49,917 nucleotides of DNA from Bacilli bacterium (GTDB taxonomy: Bacteria > Bacillota_I > Bacilli_A > RFN20 > CAG-826). Positions 42,601 to 49,917 of the stretch are shown in pieces. Position numbers and translations under genes: made by a program. The notes below the pieces were generated by a model. That model saw only the letters and a program-made list of their open reading frames with translations. It did no database searches and had not been told where the DNA came from. The DNA is taken from positions 1 through 49,917 of the forward strand of contig JAKSHZ010000011.1 of the NCBI GenBank assembly GCA_024399115.1. Reading direction: 5' to 3'. The stretch's first letter is position 1. Every line of letters starts with the position of its first letter.

Positions 42601-43814
42601 TCGTTCTTAGAATCATTTTGTTTGGCTTCCTTTTTGCCTCCCGTTGAACCATTATTCCCGCCTTTTATCTTGTTATACCCCCAGGTGAGTGCGGCGGGTA
42701 CTGCACTCAAACCTCCTGTAGCCATGAATGCACCTGCTTTCCCCATACCTGATGCTCCTTTCTGTATGGCCTTATTCTCAGCCATTTTTCCTCCGACCTT
42801 ACTCATCATATATGATGAAGCGCCCATAACAGCACCGCCAATAGCATTAGAACCTACATCAACTATCTGTCCCGCGATAGAAGGCACTGATAGATAAATG
42901 AATATTGAAACCACACTGACGGCCATTAAGGCCATGTTGATATACGCCAATTCCCATCCCGTTCCATTTAACAAATCCGTTGATTTAGTAGATCCTGCAA
43001 ATCCAGTTACCACAATGCACATTGCACCACATAGAATACCGTTTATAATATTCAATATAGCTGGGTATAAACTATAGGTCAGATATTTCCTTGTCCACGA
43101 CATTATCATTCCATTACTATGAGGAAGCAAGCTTAGAGCAAATATTAACGGCCCGAAGAATGTTAGAATACACCGCATTACGAAAGAAAGAAGAATCATA
43201 CAACACGCTATTAGACTCGATATAGTCTGTGCCAGCCATTCTATAAATTCTCTTAATGCGGATTGAAGAGACAGCATTAAAGCATCAATCGTGAAATTGT
43301 CGCTAAACCACTGTGTCACGTTATCCATTGCTTCACCTACCGCACTCTGTTCTGGTTTTCCAGTGCCTGGATTTGACCCAATAGAATCTTTAGGAGCAGT
43401 CTCTACACTTGTTACAGGCTGTATTTTACTCGCATCCATCGTTTTCATTGCTTCATAAAACTGAGCATTCATTGATTTACTTTTTTCAGCCTGATAGTCA
43501 ACAAATTCTCTACTGCAGAGTGTAAAGCCACTCGCCACAAAATCAACAGCAGCAGCCATCCATGTGAAATTTATAATAAGGAAACCTATCACAAACGGTC
43601 TGAAACATTTGTATAAATCTATCTGGCCTCCGCTTACCCAACTTTTCCACACGATGTTCGCCACATAAAACAAGGCAAACACACCACATAGGGCGTTTGC
43701 ATAGGTTGTAGCTACCATCAAGTCATCCTGGAAACCACCTAATTCGTTAGTCGAAAAATCAACCAACGAATCAACGAAATCCATCTGTGTACTATATGTT
43801 CCGTAATCTGCCAT
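42597..43814 (-). CDS. traJ: TraJ, VirB6-like
   Basis: 405 residues with multiple membrane segments, the N-terminal ones near 35-60 and 80-100 and a central cluster about 190-310. The N-terminus MADYGTYSTQMDFVDSLVDF matches Bacteroidetes TraJ. It forms part of the inner-membrane channel. A long hydrophilic C-terminal tail (from about 355) is rich in Gly and Lys. Confidence 0.88.
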   Translation of the reverse strand: MADYGTYSTQMDFVDSLVDFSTNELGGFQDDLMVATTYANALCGVFALFYVANIVWKSWVSGGQIDLYKCFRPFVIGFLIINFTWMAAAVDFVASGFTLCSREFVDYQAEKSKSMNAQFYEAMKTMDASKIQPVTSVETAPKDSIGSNPGTGKPEQSAVGEAMDNVTQWFSDNFTIDALMLSLQSALREFIEWLAQTISSLIACCMILLSFVMRCILTFFGPLIFALSLLPHSNGMIMSWTRKYLTYSLYPAILNIINGILCGAMCIVVTGFAGSTKSTDLLNGTGWELAYINMALMAVSVVSIFIYLSVPSIAGQIVDVGSNAIGGAVMGASSYMMSKVGGKMAENKAIQKGASGMGKAGAFMATGGLSAVPAALTWGYNKIKGGNNGSTGGKKEAKQNDSKNE

Positions 43815-43817
43815 ACT

Positions 43818-44441
43818 TTAATATTTTACAGTAAACATTCTTTCCATGCTTTTTGTCTTGTTTATCAAGTTCCTTTTGGCGGCCACGATTTTGTTTGCGT
43901 GGTTGATTGCCTTTAGCAGCTCCCTATCCACGCTTCTTACCATTGCAATTAACTTATCTATTTGTTCTAAACTCCTATAACCATCTGACTTCGCCTGAAT
44001 ATCGGCTGCCTCAGTGGCACGCTTTATCAGATCTTCCTTTCCTTCCATCAGGTTCTTGCATGCAGCTGCCCCTTCGGCGTATAGAATAATCTTTTCTGAG
44101 GCACTTAGATAACTGCTTTTCTTCAGGTTCTTTCTGAAATATTCCAGCCTTTCATAAACGTTGTCTATTTCCTTATAAAGAACTAGCACTTTCTTTCCCG
44201 CTGTCGTTGCCAGTTTTATGTTTTTCTCGTACATCTTGATGTTCTCGCTCCATTCGGAATACTTCATGTTCAGGTCTTCCAGAAACATCGATGTCTGTGT
44301 CATCATTTCTCCGAAACTCTCCGCATGTTCTACCCCCTGCTGAAGCATCATGCCGGGATCTTCAACAATCATCGCCCCCTGTGAAAATGATTTACAAGGT
44401 ATGATTGTTATGATAAAGGCTATCAAAATTTTCTTATTCAT
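43818..44441 (-). CDS. traI: TraI (DUF4141), VirB5-like
   Basis: 207 residues: signal peptide 1-21 (MNKKILIAFIITIIPCKSFSQ) and a long alpha-helical mature domain, as in VirB5-type periplasmic proteins. It overlaps the traG end by 4 nt. Its codon composition is more GC-rich than neighbouring traJ and traK, another sign of mosaicism. Confidence 0.82.
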   Translation of the reverse strand: MNKKILIAFIITIIPCKSFSQGAMIVEDPGMMLQQGVEHAESFGEMMTQTSMFLEDLNMKYSEWSENIKMYEKNIKLATTAGKKVLVLYKEIDNVYERLEYFRKNLKKSSYLSASEKIILYAEGAAACKNLMEGKEDLIKRATEAADIQAKSDGYRSLEQIDKLIAMVRSVDRELLKAINHANKIVAAKRNLINKTKSMERMFTVKY

Positions 44442-46960
44442 GACGTTTTCGTTTTCATTCTTGTTTTCATATATTGGATTATCGCACGAGCCATATTCCC
44501 ATATTTATTTTTCAGATTATATATTTCTGCCTTTTCTTCTTTCTTAGACGTGAAGCTCAAAGCTTCGCCCCAAGAGGTCTCAACTCGATAAACAGCACTG
44601 AATTTTCCATTAAAAGAGATAAAGACCTCCTTGTATGGCGGCACAGTCATTTTGTTTACACTTAATGCCAGGGCTGCATCTTTGTCAGACAAAGCCAATG
44701 CACTCTTTATTTTGTCAAACCTGTTGGTAAACTTGCTGAGATCGAGCAATATCTTCACGTCCGCCGAATTGATGATGGCGTCCTTCACAATCGGGTTATC
44801 CATCAAGTCGTCAGGTTCCTGAGTCACCACGGCCACCTCCCCGTTGTATTTTCTCACTGTCTTATACAAATACTTGATAAATTCTGCCATACCAGCTTGT
44901 GATATAGCTTTCCAAGCTTCCTCTATGAGCATCATTTTTCTTTCATTGGCAGGTGCTAATCGCATCTTGCCGATGAAAGTGTCCATGATGATCAGTGTGA
45001 CCACAGGGAATAGAGTAGGGTTATCTTTTATATTGTCCAGCTCGAACACTACGAACTTCTTTTTTAATAAGTCCAAATTGGCTCTTGAATTAAGAAGATA
45101 GTCATAGGTTCCTCCCTTATAATATGGTGCAAGGACCTGCAACATATTGTCTATGTCGAAGTTCTCTATTCTAACCTTGTGTTCTTCAACATGCTTTCTG
45201 AACTCATCATTTATAAATTCGTAAAACGTATTAAAACATGGCCTCACAGATCGGTTTTCTGTAACCTTCTTGATATACAACGCCATTGCGGTTCGCAGTT
45301 GTGTTGTCTCGTTATTATTGAAAGTCTCATAAGACTTTTTCCATAAGGTCTGAACAAGGGTGCATAAATTCTGTATCTTCTCTTCAGTATATATGTAATC
45401 CTCACCTACATAAAAAGGGTTGAATTCAATCGGAGCATCATCTTTGTATGTATAATATATGCCATCCTCACCATATGTGGCATCATTTATCAGATTGCAA
45501 AGTGTTTGGTAGCTGTCTCCAACATCGACTATCACGATGTGGTCTCCACACATGTATTTCTGACTGACCATCGCATTAGTAAAAAAAGACTTACCAGAAC
45601 CAGACGATCCAAGAATAAACTTGTTCTTGTTATCAATCAATCCGGCTTCCATCGGGTAGTTGCTCACATCAATTGTCACAGGAATACCAAACTGGCGGTC
45701 CGTTAAAACAATTCCGTTTCTATCTTCGCCACACAGATCTTTATAGTTGCTTTCCACATTTATGAAACAGCATGCCTGCGGTAGTGTCACCAACTGTTTA
45801 AACTCGGAAGGGAAATAAGCAGAGCCACCTGGAATACTTGCCCAAAACAATTGAGGTGTGCACCCCTCAACTTTCTTTGCATAGCTGCCAATTCCGGCTA
45901 ACGCACTTGCTATAATACCATCCCTATCCTGTATTCTTTTCACATTTCTAAAATTATCCCATGTTATAAGCGTAAACGCAAAGTATATCGGTTTTGTTCC
46001 ATTTGTGTGAACATCTTGGAGAAACATTTCATTAAACTCGGCATTTACGGAATTTTCTCGGCTAATAGCCGAAAAGGAGGTCATCTTTTTTATTTCCTTT
46101 TCCAGATCAGCACAAATGCGTTCAGAATCGTCATTAAAGAAATACTGATTATAAATGTGGTTGAAAGGCAACCCCATACATATATCGGTGACTAGACTGT
46201 TTGCAACCTCAGTCACGTCAGTGCTCAGTTTTTCATTGCGTACTGCTGCAAACACTTCATCTGCATATTCCTTCAAGCTTGCATGAGAATAACAAGTCAC
46301 AAGATTATCCCCAATCATGCACATGTCTGTTCCTGCGGGCATATGATATTCCTTTAAAATCTCGTTTTCACCCGTAAAGTTCAGACTAAGGTATTGGTCG
46401 AGAAATCCGAATTTGTCCTTTTCTCCGAAAAGGTCTTTCTCGCTAAGTTCCTTAACCTGGTATCCTCCTTGCTCAAGCATGTGCACAAACTGAGTGACAG
46501 ATTCATCAAACCTATTGATTGCGTTACTATCGTAAGTGTCAGGAGATACAAACTGCTTTCTCATTATAAGACTACTCATAACGTTGTTGTTCATACTCTT
46601 ATTTGCACACTTTACAACATGCACCAAACAACGATGCTTCAGATATGTCTTATTGTTAAAATGAGAAGCATGAAATTGCCGCAGAATGAAATCCTGGTCA
46701 GACGCTGTCTCTTTGTATAATCCTTCGATAAACAAATCCTGCTTGTGGACCACCGTATTTACAGGTAGGCAATTCAAAGCTCTCAGCCAGACAGAATGCT
46801 GTTCATTAATCTCTCGTGCACTGGTAGTAAATATCTGTGGCAGCTCAACCTCAAAAGTTCGAGTTATGTCTCCATTTTTCGACACGATATATTTACCTTC
46901 TGCATACTCGAAGATTGGGAAGGCATTCTCGATTTGATTAACCTTTAAGTTGAAATTCAT
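44438..46960 (-). CDS. traG: TraG, VirB4-type ATPase
   Basis: 840 residues. The Walker A motif is GSSGSGKS (451-458) and the Walker B acidic pair is Glu680-Glu681 in MMLIEEAWKAI. The N-terminal half carries the CagE/TrbE/VirB4-type domain. This is the motor ATPase of the secretion system. It follows traF with a 4-nt overlap and runs into traI with a 4-nt overlap. Confidence 0.93.
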   Translation of the reverse strand: MNFNLKVNQIENAFPIFEYAEGKYIVSKNGDITRTFEVELPQIFTTSAREINEQHSVWLRALNCLPVNTVVHKQDLFIEGLYKETASDQDFILRQFHASHFNNKTYLKHRCLVHVVKCANKSMNNNVMSSLIMRKQFVSPDTYDSNAINRFDESVTQFVHMLEQGGYQVKELSEKDLFGEKDKFGFLDQYLSLNFTGENEILKEYHMPAGTDMCMIGDNLVTCYSHASLKEYADEVFAAVRNEKLSTDVTEVANSLVTDICMGLPFNHIYNQYFFNDDSERICADLEKEIKKMTSFSAISRENSVNAEFNEMFLQDVHTNGTKPIYFAFTLITWDNFRNVKRIQDRDGIIASALAGIGSYAKKVEGCTPQLFWASIPGGSAYFPSEFKQLVTLPQACCFINVESNYKDLCGEDRNGIVLTDRQFGIPVTIDVSNYPMEAGLIDNKNKFILGSSGSGKSFFTNAMVSQKYMCGDHIVIVDVGDSYQTLCNLINDATYGEDGIYYTYKDDAPIEFNPFYVGEDYIYTEEKIQNLCTLVQTLWKKSYETFNNNETTQLRTAMALYIKKVTENRSVRPCFNTFYEFINDEFRKHVEEHKVRIENFDIDNMLQVLAPYYKGGTYDYLLNSRANLDLLKKKFVVFELDNIKDNPTLFPVVTLIIMDTFIGKMRLAPANERKMMLIEEAWKAISQAGMAEFIKYLYKTVRKYNGEVAVVTQEPDDLMDNPIVKDAIINSADVKILLDLSKFTNRFDKIKSALALSDKDAALALSVNKMTVPPYKEVFISFNGKFSAVYRVETSWGEALSFTSKKEEKAEIYNLKNKYGNMARAIIQYMKTRMKTKTS

Positions 46961-47268
46961 AATTTTTTACTGATTTTTACTATATCACGTGCTCTTTTTG
47001 CTGTCATCCTATTTGGCAGCATACTATGAGACATCTTGATGCTTACACCGCTTAGGCCATATTTCTTATTCGCCCAATGGCATAGGAAATATACCACAAC
47101 TGCTATTGTACCTCCTACGACAAAAGCCAATACTTTGTTGACGAATTGAAAGACAAAGAAGAAAATAAAAGCCAACACCATACCTATCATAAAATAGATA
47201 ATGTATTGGCTTTTAAGACCAAAGAAGTCAAGTGGAGCACCAACTCCTTTGTTGATTTGAAATCCCAT
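46957..47268 (-). CDS. traF: TraF (DUF4133), VirB3-like
   Basis: 103 residues with two membrane segments (about 22-45 and 49-68), starting MGFQINKGVGAPLDFFGLK, which is the conserved TraF beginning. It is probably part of the inner-membrane complex near TraG. Its last bases overlap the traG start (4 nt). Confidence 0.88.
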   Translation of the reverse strand: MGFQINKGVGAPLDFFGLKSQYIIYFMIGMVLAFIFFFVFQFVNKVLAFVVGGTIAVVVYFLCHWANKKYGLSGVSIKMSHSMLPNRMTAKRARDIVKISKKL

Positions 47269-47271
47269 TAT

Positions 47272-47583
47272 TTAGATGAAAACTCCCTTAATAATGATGA
47301 TCGCAATCACAACGAATATTAATCCACCAATCCATCCGGCAGCAGATTTGGTTACATCAGGGTCTCCATTTGACCACTTTGAATAAACATTAAAAGCACC
47401 CATGACAGCAAGAATAGCACAAACAGCATAAAGTAATTTAACAACGGTATCAAAGAGGTTTGTTACTTCGGTTGTTGCTTGTTCCAGACCTTTTTTGATT
47501 TTAGAGGCATCTTGTGCATTTGCCAGCATGAAATTCATTCCCATCAAGACAGTCGAAACTGCCAATCGTTTCAATTTGTTCAT
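47272..47583 (-). CDS. traE: TraE (DUF4134), VirB2-like pilin
   Basis: 103 residues: signal-like N-terminus (1-23, MNKLKRLAVSTVLMGMNFMLANA), then two membrane segments (about 45-66 and 83-102), the layout of VirB2-type pilins. It is separated from the upstream gene by 86 nt holding the 30-bp repeat, a wider gap than elsewhere in the operon. Confidence 0.88.
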   Translation of the reverse strand: MNKLKRLAVSTVLMGMNFMLANAQDASKIKKGLEQATTEVTNLFDTVVKLLYAVCAILAVMGAFNVYSKWSNGDPDVTKSAAGWIGGLIFVVIAIIIIKGVFI

Positions 47584-47618
47584 TTAAATTAAAATTAAGT
47601 TCGTAATTTCGTTATTTA

Positions 47619-47648
47619 TTGATTGTCATATAATTATGATTATGTTAA
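47619..47648 (-). repeat. 30-bp repeat, right copy (inverted partner at 33532-33561)
   Basis: A perfect reverse complement of 33532-33561, in the 86-bp gap before traE. If the two copies recombine, the 14-kb block carrying traE to topB would invert and be cut off from the traA-side promoter. A shared operator is the simpler explanation. Confidence 0.9.
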
Positions 47649-47669
47649 ATGACCCCATTTCCTCCTAAT

Positions 47670-48419
47670 TTAGTCTTCTTCTTCTTGAACTGGAGCTTCA
47701 TCATCATCATTTTCGCTAATTTTGGTTTCTTTATTTTCATTGTTTGTAGTTTTCTCTTCAGATTCGTCTTTTTCGTCTTCGTAAAATGCTTGTTCATTCT
47801 TCCACGTATGAGTTGAAATACCATCCAACTTTGATGCAAGAGAACTTATTTTACTCCTACCTTTTACAAAGGTACTCAAATTTGAATTTTCTTCGTTGAC
47901 TTTTTCAAGATTACTTGAAATCTGTAGGTTATCGCCTACATCATCATCTTTGAATATATCCAAATCCTTCGCATCATTAGCCAACAGAGTCGGTTTCTGC
48001 TGCTCCAGATTCTTTATTTCATCTTCTGTAAAATCATCATCATAAAGAAGATCCTCAAATCCATTACCAGCATTCGCTTCATCTAACACCTGTTGTGAGA
48101 CTGGTTCTTCTATTTCTTCCTTCGAAGAAGGTTCCGTCTTTTCTTCATTGGCTGTGTTGCCTACATCTTCGTCTATATCATCAGGTATCGTAAATTCACT
48201 CAAACTTTCATAGATATTCTCAAACCTTTTGTCCAGCTCTTGAATCTCTCTGTTTGAATCATAATCCGATCCACCATCACCTGCCCGAATATTATCACCT
48301 CCACCCTTTTTCTTTTTCAACACGTAGGTGAACAAAATGTAAACTGTCACCTCGAAGGGGACTAGAAGACCAAACAGCCAGGTCAGAAAGTCGCCCCAAC
48401 TATAGCCCGATAGAAACAT
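47670..48419 (-). CDS. membrane-anchored acidic protein at the TraC/TraD position
   Basis: 249 residues: two N-terminal hydrophobic stretches (about 8-33), a GGG turn, then a long Glu/Asp/Asn-rich, probably disordered tail. The family is not recognised. It lies 3 nt after the DUF3408-like gene and before traE. Its coding region contains an 18/20 match to the CTGTAGG palindrome (47922-47941). Confidence 0.65.
   Translation of the reverse strand: MFLSGYSWGDFLTWLFGLLVPFEVTVYILFTYVLKKKKGGGDNIRAGDGGSDYDSNREIQELDKRFENIYESLSEFTIPDDIDEDVGNTANEEKTEPSSKEEIEEPVSQQVLDEANAGNGFEDLLYDDDFTEDEIKNLEQQKPTLLANDAKDLDIFKDDDVGDNLQISSNLEKVNEENSNLSTFVKGRSKISSLASKLDGISTHTWKNEQAFYEDEKDESEEKTTNNENKETKISENDDDEAPVQEEED
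47922..47941 (-). promoter_or_regulatory. intragenic CTGTAGG palindrome, third copy
   Basis: On the minus strand ATGTAGGCGATAACCTACAG matches the site at 8970-8989 in 18 of 20 positions. It falls in codons for VGDNLQ. No -7 box lies at the 29-nt distance on either side, so if bound it would act differently, for example as a roadblock or looping site upstream of traE. Confidence 0.4.
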
Positions 48420-48422
48420 ATT

Positions 48423-48950
48423 TTATATTTTAATTCCACATTTTTTTATCTTTTCTAACTGTTCAATCTCATCTTTATGCTCGTCAAACCACAATTCCAT
48501 GATTCTATTAACAATATAAGCATTCGTGCGGGATGTCAGCAACATGTCTCGAATTGTTTTGACCTTTTCCAGATTGTTCTCGTGAATTCGAATAGGAGTT
48601 TTCCCGGCTGGTTGCTTTTGTTTAAAAGCGTCCGCTAGTTTTTGTAATTCCTTGATGGTATTGACATTGATACTTTCCTCCACCTCTTCATTTTTGTGTG
48701 TTTCGGAATCTGGTATCGCTGGAGTCTCTTTCTCTTGTTTTACGTCCTTTCTCTCTGTAGATTCAGTGTTCTTGGCTTCAACCCGTACATCCTTTTTTTC
48801 TTCTACATCTTGATCCTCCTTTATTTCCTCTTGCACAGCAGGAGATTCAGGTTCTGTCTTAAAAGAATCACCGTTGATCAAGGCATTCTCCATCAGGAGC
48901 ATATTTTCTTTTGTGATTTTCTTTTGATTTTGCGCTTTTTTGAATGCCAT
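48423..48950 (-). CDS. DUF3408-like DNA-binding protein (TraB position)
   Basis: 175 residues. The N-terminal part is Lys/Glu-rich and disordered. The C-terminal segment PIRIHENNLEKVKTIRDMLLTSRTNAYIVNRIMELWFDEH has the strand-helix-helix pattern of RHH-like proteins and resembles DUF3408 proteins that follow the parA-like gene in Bacteroidetes tra operons. It could act as the DNA-binding partner of ParA, comparable to small ParB proteins of type Ib partition systems; that is inference. It is spaced 3 nt from genes on both sides. Confidence 0.72.
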   Translation of the reverse strand: MAFKKAQNQKKITKENMLLMENALINGDSFKTEPESPAVQEEIKEDQDVEEKKDVRVEAKNTESTERKDVKQEKETPAIPDSETHKNEEVEESINVNTIKELQKLADAFKQKQPAGKTPIRIHENNLEKVKTIRDMLLTSRTNAYIVNRIMELWFDEHKDEIEQLEKIKKCGIKI

Positions 48951-48953
48951 ATC

Positions 48954-49724
48954 TTATAAAACTTTATCACACATTTCCTCAATAGTAACACCCATATTGC
49001 CATAACTTGACTGAGGACTCATAGGTGCCACCAACGTATTCATCAATCTTGGGTTGATTACAGTTTTCGTATCCGTAATCTTATTGTCAAGCTCAACAAT
49101 ATTTGGCATTGCATCATGCAAACTTTTATTCATTTCCTCAAACAAGTCTTGACGTGCCTTACTCTTTACATCAAACTTATTCCAAAAATAATACATTGAC
49201 TTCAATCGTGTATTGTCCTTGCCGAGCAATTCATCGTGCAGCAACTTCACGAAAGGGAAGTTGCTATCGAAGTCAAGCGGATTAACTATGAATGGAACAA
49301 AAACAACATCTGCGTTTTGAATGATTTCAAAATACGCATCGCTATCTACGTTGCCTGGCAGGTCGAGCAATATATATTCGTATTCATCAAAAGTCTTATC
49401 AAAGATATTGAGAATCTCGTCCGCATCTAGCTTCGCTTTAACCACTGGATAAGCGGGAATATTCTTCGAATTAAACTCATTATAAATGTCATAATTGTCA
49501 ACATCGAGAATCTTTTCCCCGTTCTCATCAACCTCACCTGTCTCGTAAGGCTTGATTAACTCAAGATTTCTTCTTCTAATGTTTGTTATTGAATGCTGGG
49601 TATCAGCATCAACAACAATAACCTTTTTCGCATATTTGTACGCCAGTGTACTTGCCAGGATCATAGTAACGGTTGATTTTCCACATCCTCCCTTTTGTCC
49701 TGATACAGATATAATCTTTGCCAT
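48954..49724 (-). CDS. ParA/MinD-family ATPase (TraA type)
   Basis: 256 residues. The deviant Walker A is KGGCGKST (11-18), Walker A' is VVDADTQHS (from about 38) and a switch-II-like LLDLPGNVDSD lies near 118. It is the first gene of the leftward tra operon, the place of TraA in CTnDOT-type systems. Such proteins segregate DNA or position complexes. It is transcribed away from the 12-bp array, with an operator-like repeat in between. Confidence 0.9.
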   Translation of the reverse strand: MAKIISVSGQKGGCGKSTVTMILASTLAYKYAKKVIVVDADTQHSITNIRRRNLELIKPYETGEVDENGEKILDVDNYDIYNEFNSKNIPAYPVVKAKLDADEILNIFDKTFDEYEYILLDLPGNVDSDAYFEIIQNADVVFVPFIVNPLDFDSNFPFVKLLHDELLGKDNTRLKSMYYFWNKFDVKSKARQDLFEEMNKSLHDAMPNIVELDNKITDTKTVINPRLMNTLVAPMSPQSSYGNMGVTIEEMCDKVL

Positions 49725-49746
49725 ATTTGTTTATTCTTATTTTTCA

Positions 49747-49774
49747 CAAAATTAACCTATGTTTTTGTAACAAA
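49747..49774 (-). promoter_or_regulatory. promoter of the parA-tra operon
   Basis: On the minus strand TAATTTTG (49747-49754) matches the -7 consensus, with TTTG at 49771-49774. The 16-nt spacer is shorter than the usual 19-21, so it may need a regulator. The parA ATG is about 22 nt further on. Confidence 0.55.
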
Positions 49775-49824
49775 AAAATATTTTGTTAACATTTTTTGAA
49801 ATATGTATTCATTTTAAAGAAAAA

Positions 49825-49849
49825 GTAAACATAATTACATTATGCTTAC
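49825..49849. promoter_or_regulatory. GTAAACATAA inverted repeat upstream of parA
   Basis: GTAAACATAA (49825-49834) and TTATGCTTAC (49840-49849) pair over 9 of 10 positions. The half-site matches that of the repeats at 722-773, so one DNA-binding protein may control or bind both ends. Confidence 0.55.
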
Positions 49850-49850
49850 A

Positions 49851-49917
49851 AATTCTTTGTGTAATTCTTTGTGTAATTCTTTGTGTAATTCTTTGTGTAA
49901 TTCTTTGTGTAATTCTT
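49851..49917. repeat. 12-bp tandem repeat array at the right end
   Basis: Five full copies of AATTCTTTGTGT (49851-49910) and a partial sixth reach the window end, so the array continues beyond it. It lies directly upstream of the parA operator. The unit differs from that of the left array (1-68) but has the same 12-bp period. Confidence 0.9.

Noticed and set aside
47645..47839. 64-codon Lys/Met-rich minus-strand frame
   Set aside because: It is a shifted reading of the acidic tail of the 47670-48419 gene; the composition follows from GAA/GAT codons read out of frame.

Overview
The window looks like most of a conjugative element of a Bacteroidales bacterium (Bacteroides/Prevotella type), either a large plasmid or an integrative conjugative element. 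Three things point there. The type IV secretion genes are the Bacteroidetes Tra set (TraE, F, G, I, J, K, M, N, O in the usual order). Intergenic promoters fit the Bacteroidetes -7 consensus TAnnTTTG, and Shine-Dalgarno sequences are mostly weak. The accessory proteins (DUF3945/DUF4099, DUF2958, DUF3408 types) are typical of Bacteroidetes mobile DNA. I see no integrase, replication initiator, antibiotic-resistance gene, tRNA, rRNA or CRISPR array. All domain and family names come from reading the sequence; no database search was run.

Layout. 1-245: a 12-bp tandem array, then a hairpin-rich stretch that is the best oriT candidate. 272-4035: relaxosome accessory protein and relaxase. 4051-7434: small accessory genes and an SF2 helicase, with a duplicated terminator-promoter cassette. 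7513-8927: a tnpB-only IS200/IS605-type element next to an orphan promoter. 8970-12319: coupling protein and an HTH regulator, bracketed by two palindromic operator-like sites. 12402-27005: a left-to-right block of very large proteins (DUF3945-like protein, a 2,633-residue methylase-helicase, a phosphoribosyltransferase chimera). 27209-28880: a tnpA+tnpB IS605-type element. 28907-30490: a Toprim primase-like protein. 30791-32798: small accessory genes (RadC-like protein and a two-gene module). 32832-49724: a leftward region with HU, topoisomerase III and the tra operon, from parA (49724) down to traO (36756). 49747-49917: promoter, operator-like repeat and a second 12-bp tandem array.

How it works together. 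The relaxase and its RHH partner would nick at oriT. The VirD4-type coupling protein would deliver the strand to the VirB-like channel (TraG = VirB4, TraE = VirB2-like, TraF = VirB3-like, TraJ = VirB6-like, TraK = VirB8-like, TraN = VirB9-like, TraM = VirB10-like). Topoisomerase, primase-like protein, helicases and HU would process DNA in donor and recipient. The giant methylase-helicase and several small genes are plausible anti-restriction functions. ParA with a DUF3408-like protein, transcribed away from a 12-bp array, may double as a partition locus.

Most worth checking: (1) a gene-like 170-codon reading frame nested out of frame in the methylase-helicase gene; (2) a perfect 30-bp inverted repeat bracketing 14 kb from topB to traE; (3) two operator palindromes with oppositely oriented centres, each exactly 29 nt from a -7 box; (4) an in-frame TAA splitting the giant gene; (5) two tnpB genes with different N-terminal halves but almost identical 3' halves; (6) a terminator-promoter cassette copied before three small genes.
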